Part shown: positions 6,423 through 7,766 of the stretch, piece after piece
Layout: each line of letters starts with the position of its first letter
Numbering within the stretch: position 1 is the stretch's first letter
Source: DASSWG01 sp041689995
GTDB lineage: Bacteria; Bacteroidota; Bacteroidia; Flavobacteriales; Flavobacteriaceae
Reading direction: 5' to 3'
Assembly (NCBI GenBank): GCA_041689995.1
Contig: JBDNFD010000145.1
Location: forward strand, 1-7,766
DNA: 7,766 nucleotides
Notes under the pieces: generated by a model
Databases searched by the model: none
Seen by the model: only the letters and a program-made list of their open reading frames with translations
What the model was told of the DNA's origin: nothing
Position numbers and translations under genes: made by a program

Positions 6423-6660
6423 GATAGAATTACTTGTTTTGATTTTAGAAATTTTTCTTAACAATTTAGCGGGATTACCAACCAAAAGATTGGCTATCAT
6501 ATCTTTACTATAAAAAAATTGATTTCTACAATTATATTTTACAAATTGATTTGAACGATCTAAAAGATTTATAATCATCGATCTAAAATTATTTTTGATT
6601 TCTGGGAAAATACCTTTCGTCCACAAAACAGTCTTCTCTAAAAATACAATACAACTGTTT
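6423..6660 (-). other. Intergenic gap holding a stop-free stretch in frame with the downstream lipoprotein gene
   Basis: This 238-bp gap is the only real break between genes in the window. Read on the minus strand in the frame of the lipoprotein gene, there is no stop codon from 6674 to the ATG at 6422, about 84 codons, which is unusual for DNA this AT-rich. The reading includes FRSMIINLLDRSN and FFYSKDMIANLLVGNPAKLL, which look protein-like but which I cannot assign. It may be the remnant of a lost gene's 3' end, an N-terminal extension, or chance. I see no exact Bacteroidota-type -7 element (TAnnTTTG) and no strong terminator hairpin. A promoter for the downstream genes could still be here. 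Confidence 0.4.
6556..6588. repeat. Pair of 10-bp direct repeats CGATCTAAAA
   Basis: CGATCTAAAA occurs at 6556-6565 and again at 6579-6588, 23 bases start to start, in the gap upstream of the first GH5-like lipoprotein gene. The second copy overlaps the palindrome ATCGAT. The spacing is close to two helical turns, so both copies would face the same side of DNA, as operator half-sites often do. This could also be coincidence in an AT-rich gap, or conserved codons if the open stretch here is or was coding. Confidence 0.35.
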
Positions 6661-7155
6661 TTAATCTTCTTTCTTCAATTTTCGCAAATTTGTTGCTGGA
6701 GCTCCCACCATAATCGATCCAGGCAAAACATCTTTTGTAATCACAGTGTTTGCTCCAATAATTGAACCTTTTCCTATTACAACAGGCTTTGCAATTATGC
6801 AATTGTACCCAATAAACACATCTTCTTCTATCACAACTTTTCCCTGATAAAATCGAAAATAAAAATCAGGATTGTCCGATAGCCTTTCAGTATCTAGAAA
6901 ATGGGTCAGTATTTTTGTTCCGGCTGTTATGATGCACCGATCACCGATAGAAACATTTTCAGGGTAAATTCCGTCAATGGTAACATTTTCACCAAAAAAA
7001 ACAGTGTTGACATTGTCAAATTTTACGCCTCTATACTTTTGCAGTCTTGCCCGAATATGCCCGGGCAAAAGTGCATTTTTGGAAATTATTTGAAGAATTT
7101 TTCCAAATATCCTTCCCACATTTTTTTTTTTGGTCGCTTCTATTTTTTTAGTCAT
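6661..7155 (-). CDS. Left-handed beta-helix acyltransferase (hexapeptide repeat, WcaF/LacA-like)
   Basis: This 164-residue protein of the hexapeptide-repeat acyltransferase superfamily normally works as a trimer and transfers acetyl or a similar acyl group from acyl-CoA to a sugar hydroxyl or amine. A basic, helical N-terminal segment (1-48) is followed by imperfect hexapeptide turns: VTIDGIYPENVSIGDRCIIT (58-77), then a loop (84-104), then VVIEEDVFIGYNCIIAKPVV (107-126), VIGKGSIIGANTVITKDV (126-143) and the typical C-terminal cap IMVGAPATNLRK (148-159). H85 in ILTHFLD is the likely catalytic base. The ATG overlaps the preceding sulfotransferase stop (TAATG), so the two are probably translationally coupled and decorate the same glycan. 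An A11 run on the coding strand occupies codons 9-12, a possible frameshift hotspot. O-acetylation of a polysaccharide building block is the likeliest job; the substrate is inferred. Confidence 0.88.
   Translation of the reverse strand: MTKKIEATKKKNVGRIFGKILQIISKNALLPGHIRARLQKYRGVKFDNVNTVFFGENVTIDGIYPENVSIGDRCIITAGTKILTHFLDTERLSDNPDFYFRFYQGKVVIEEDVFIGYNCIIAKPVVIGKGSIIGANTVITKDVLPGSIMVGAPATNLRKLKKED
7121..7131 (-). repeat. A11 homopolymer (T11 on plus strand) inside the acyltransferase coding region
   Basis: Eleven consecutive T on the plus strand, read as A on the coding strand, cover codons 9-12 (Lys-Lys-Lys-Asn) of the acyltransferase gene, 25 to 35 bases into the reading frame. In this sequence the frame is intact. 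Gain or loss of one base would truncate the protein almost at once. It is the longest homopolymer I found in the window. Confidence 0.9.
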
Positions 7156-7766
7156 TATTGAAAAAATTTGAAGAATTCTCTTTGGTCTTTTTCGAATAGT
7201 TTTGCGGTAAAATCTTTTTCTTCCAGTGTCATTTTTTCCATTGGGGCTGGTTTGTACAAAAACCTATCAAATTTTTTTACAAATGACCGGGGTACTATCA
7301 TTTTCAATTTAGAAACCAAATCACGGTTTCTTTGAAGCTGTGTGGCAATGAAATTTTTGGGGCTCTTGTTGGGATTGACAATAATCTCTTTTCTCGCAAC
7401 TTCAAAATCTGAGGTAATTCTTAAAAATGAGTAAAATTTATAGATGTCATTGTTCAAATCTTCCAATTTTAAAACAAGTACATTTTCCCTTCCAAACAAT
7501 TCTATATATCCAGATAAATATTTCATATACAAACCATTTTCAATATACTGATGATAATGAAAAGGGAACTTATTTTTATCCAAATATTCTTTAAAATTCA
7601 ATTTTGCATAACCCATGCGTTTATCCATTTGATAATGTGAAAAAGCTCGATCGAGTGGATTTCTCGTTATGATGACAATTTTCGCCTGTGGATTAAACTT
7701 TTTGATCTTTTTTGGAATCTCAGGAAAAGCAAAGTACGAAACACTGGCGTCGATCAAATATTTTTC
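7155..7766 (-). CDS. PAPS-dependent sulfotransferase, 5' end cut by window edge
   Basis: This is the C-terminal 203 residues of a sulfotransferase. The frame is open to the last base, so the gene starts outside the window; the codon at 7757 that could be taken as a start is an internal TTG. The visible part begins at EKYLIDASVSYFAF, a segment that usually follows the PAPS P-loop region, which is therefore missing here. The 3'-phosphate-binding motif IITRNPLDRAFSHYQ is at visible residues 32-46, and ENVLVLKLEDL is the conserved late strand. The C-terminal part is basic and ends FFKFFQ. It is clearly different from the complete sulfotransferase at 1012-1917, sharing only the family motifs, so the two may sulfate different sugars or positions. 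Its stop overlaps the acyltransferase ATG (TAATG). There is no sign of membrane segments in the visible part. The acceptor is unknown. Confidence 0.9.
   Translation of the reverse strand, partial: EKYLIDASVSYFAFPEIPKKIKKFNPQAKIVIITRNPLDRAFSHYQMDKRMGYAKLNFKEYLDKNKFPFHYHQYIENGLYMKYLSGYIELFGRENVLVLKLEDLNNDIYKFYSFLRITSDFEVARKEIIVNPNKSPKNFIATQLQRNRDLVSKLKMIVPRSFVKKFDRFLYKPAPMEKMTLEEKDFTAKLFEKDQREFFKFFQ

Noticed and set aside
6479..6510. Possible terminator hairpin in the gap (AAAGAT...ATCTTT and CCAA...TTGG)
   Set aside because: The stems are only four to six base pairs, AT-rich and loosely spaced, with no following U-tract of the expected form.
6423..6626. 68-residue N-terminal extension of the GH5-like protein from TTG 6626
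   Set aside because: It would place a textbook lipoprotein signal peptide internally, and the paralog starts directly with its signal peptide; the ATG at 6422 is preferred.
7155..7757. Reading the right-edge sulfotransferase as complete with a start at 7757
   Set aside because: The codon there is TTG, the frame stays open to 7766, and the PAPS P-loop region is missing, so the gene is cut by the window edge.

Overview
This AT-rich window reads as part of a surface or extracellular polysaccharide locus from a member of the Bacteroidota, probably a marine or aquatic flavobacterium or cytophagian. The grounds are the low GC content, the codon use, the lack of convincing Shine-Dalgarno sites, Bacteroidota-style lipoprotein signal peptides, and the mix of sulfotransferases, GT4 glycosyltransferases and a DUF3473-type polysaccharide deacetylase. 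This assignment is inferred from gene content only; no taxonomic marker is present.

All eight supported genes lie on the minus strand, so the locus reads from right to left. In transcription order they are: a sulfotransferase cut by the right edge (7766-7155); a left-handed beta-helix acyltransferase that overlaps it by one base (7155-6661); a 238-bp gap with an unusual stop-free stretch (6660-6423); a GH5-like lipoprotein (6422-5280); a GT4 glycosyltransferase (5271-4138); a DUF1972 GT4 rhamnosyltransferase-like protein (4132-3035); a second, paralogous GH5-like lipoprotein (3031-1910); a second, complete sulfotransferase (1917-1012); and a polysaccharide deacetylase (1007-159). From 6422 to 159 the genes are separated by at most 8 bases or overlap, which strongly suggests one transcript. 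The operon runs into two adjoining short tandem-repeat arrays (2-148) with no recognisable hairpin terminator.

Taken together, the two GTs would extend an oligosaccharide repeat. The sulfotransferases, the acyltransferase and the deacetylase would decorate it with sulfate, acyl groups and free amines. The two lipoproteins would cut or trim the polymer in the periplasm or at the outer membrane. The product is therefore probably a sulfated, partly acylated/deacetylated exopolysaccharide or capsule. No flippase, polymerase, initiating transferase or export gene is visible, so they must lie outside the window.

The points most worth following are: the pair of glycosidase-like lipoproteins, which flank the GT genes and share loss of the Asn that normally precedes the clan GH-A acid/base Glu; an A11 homopolymer near the start of the acyltransferase gene that could make it phase-variable; the unexplained open stretch before the first lipoprotein gene; and the 12-copy heptamer array at the operon's end.
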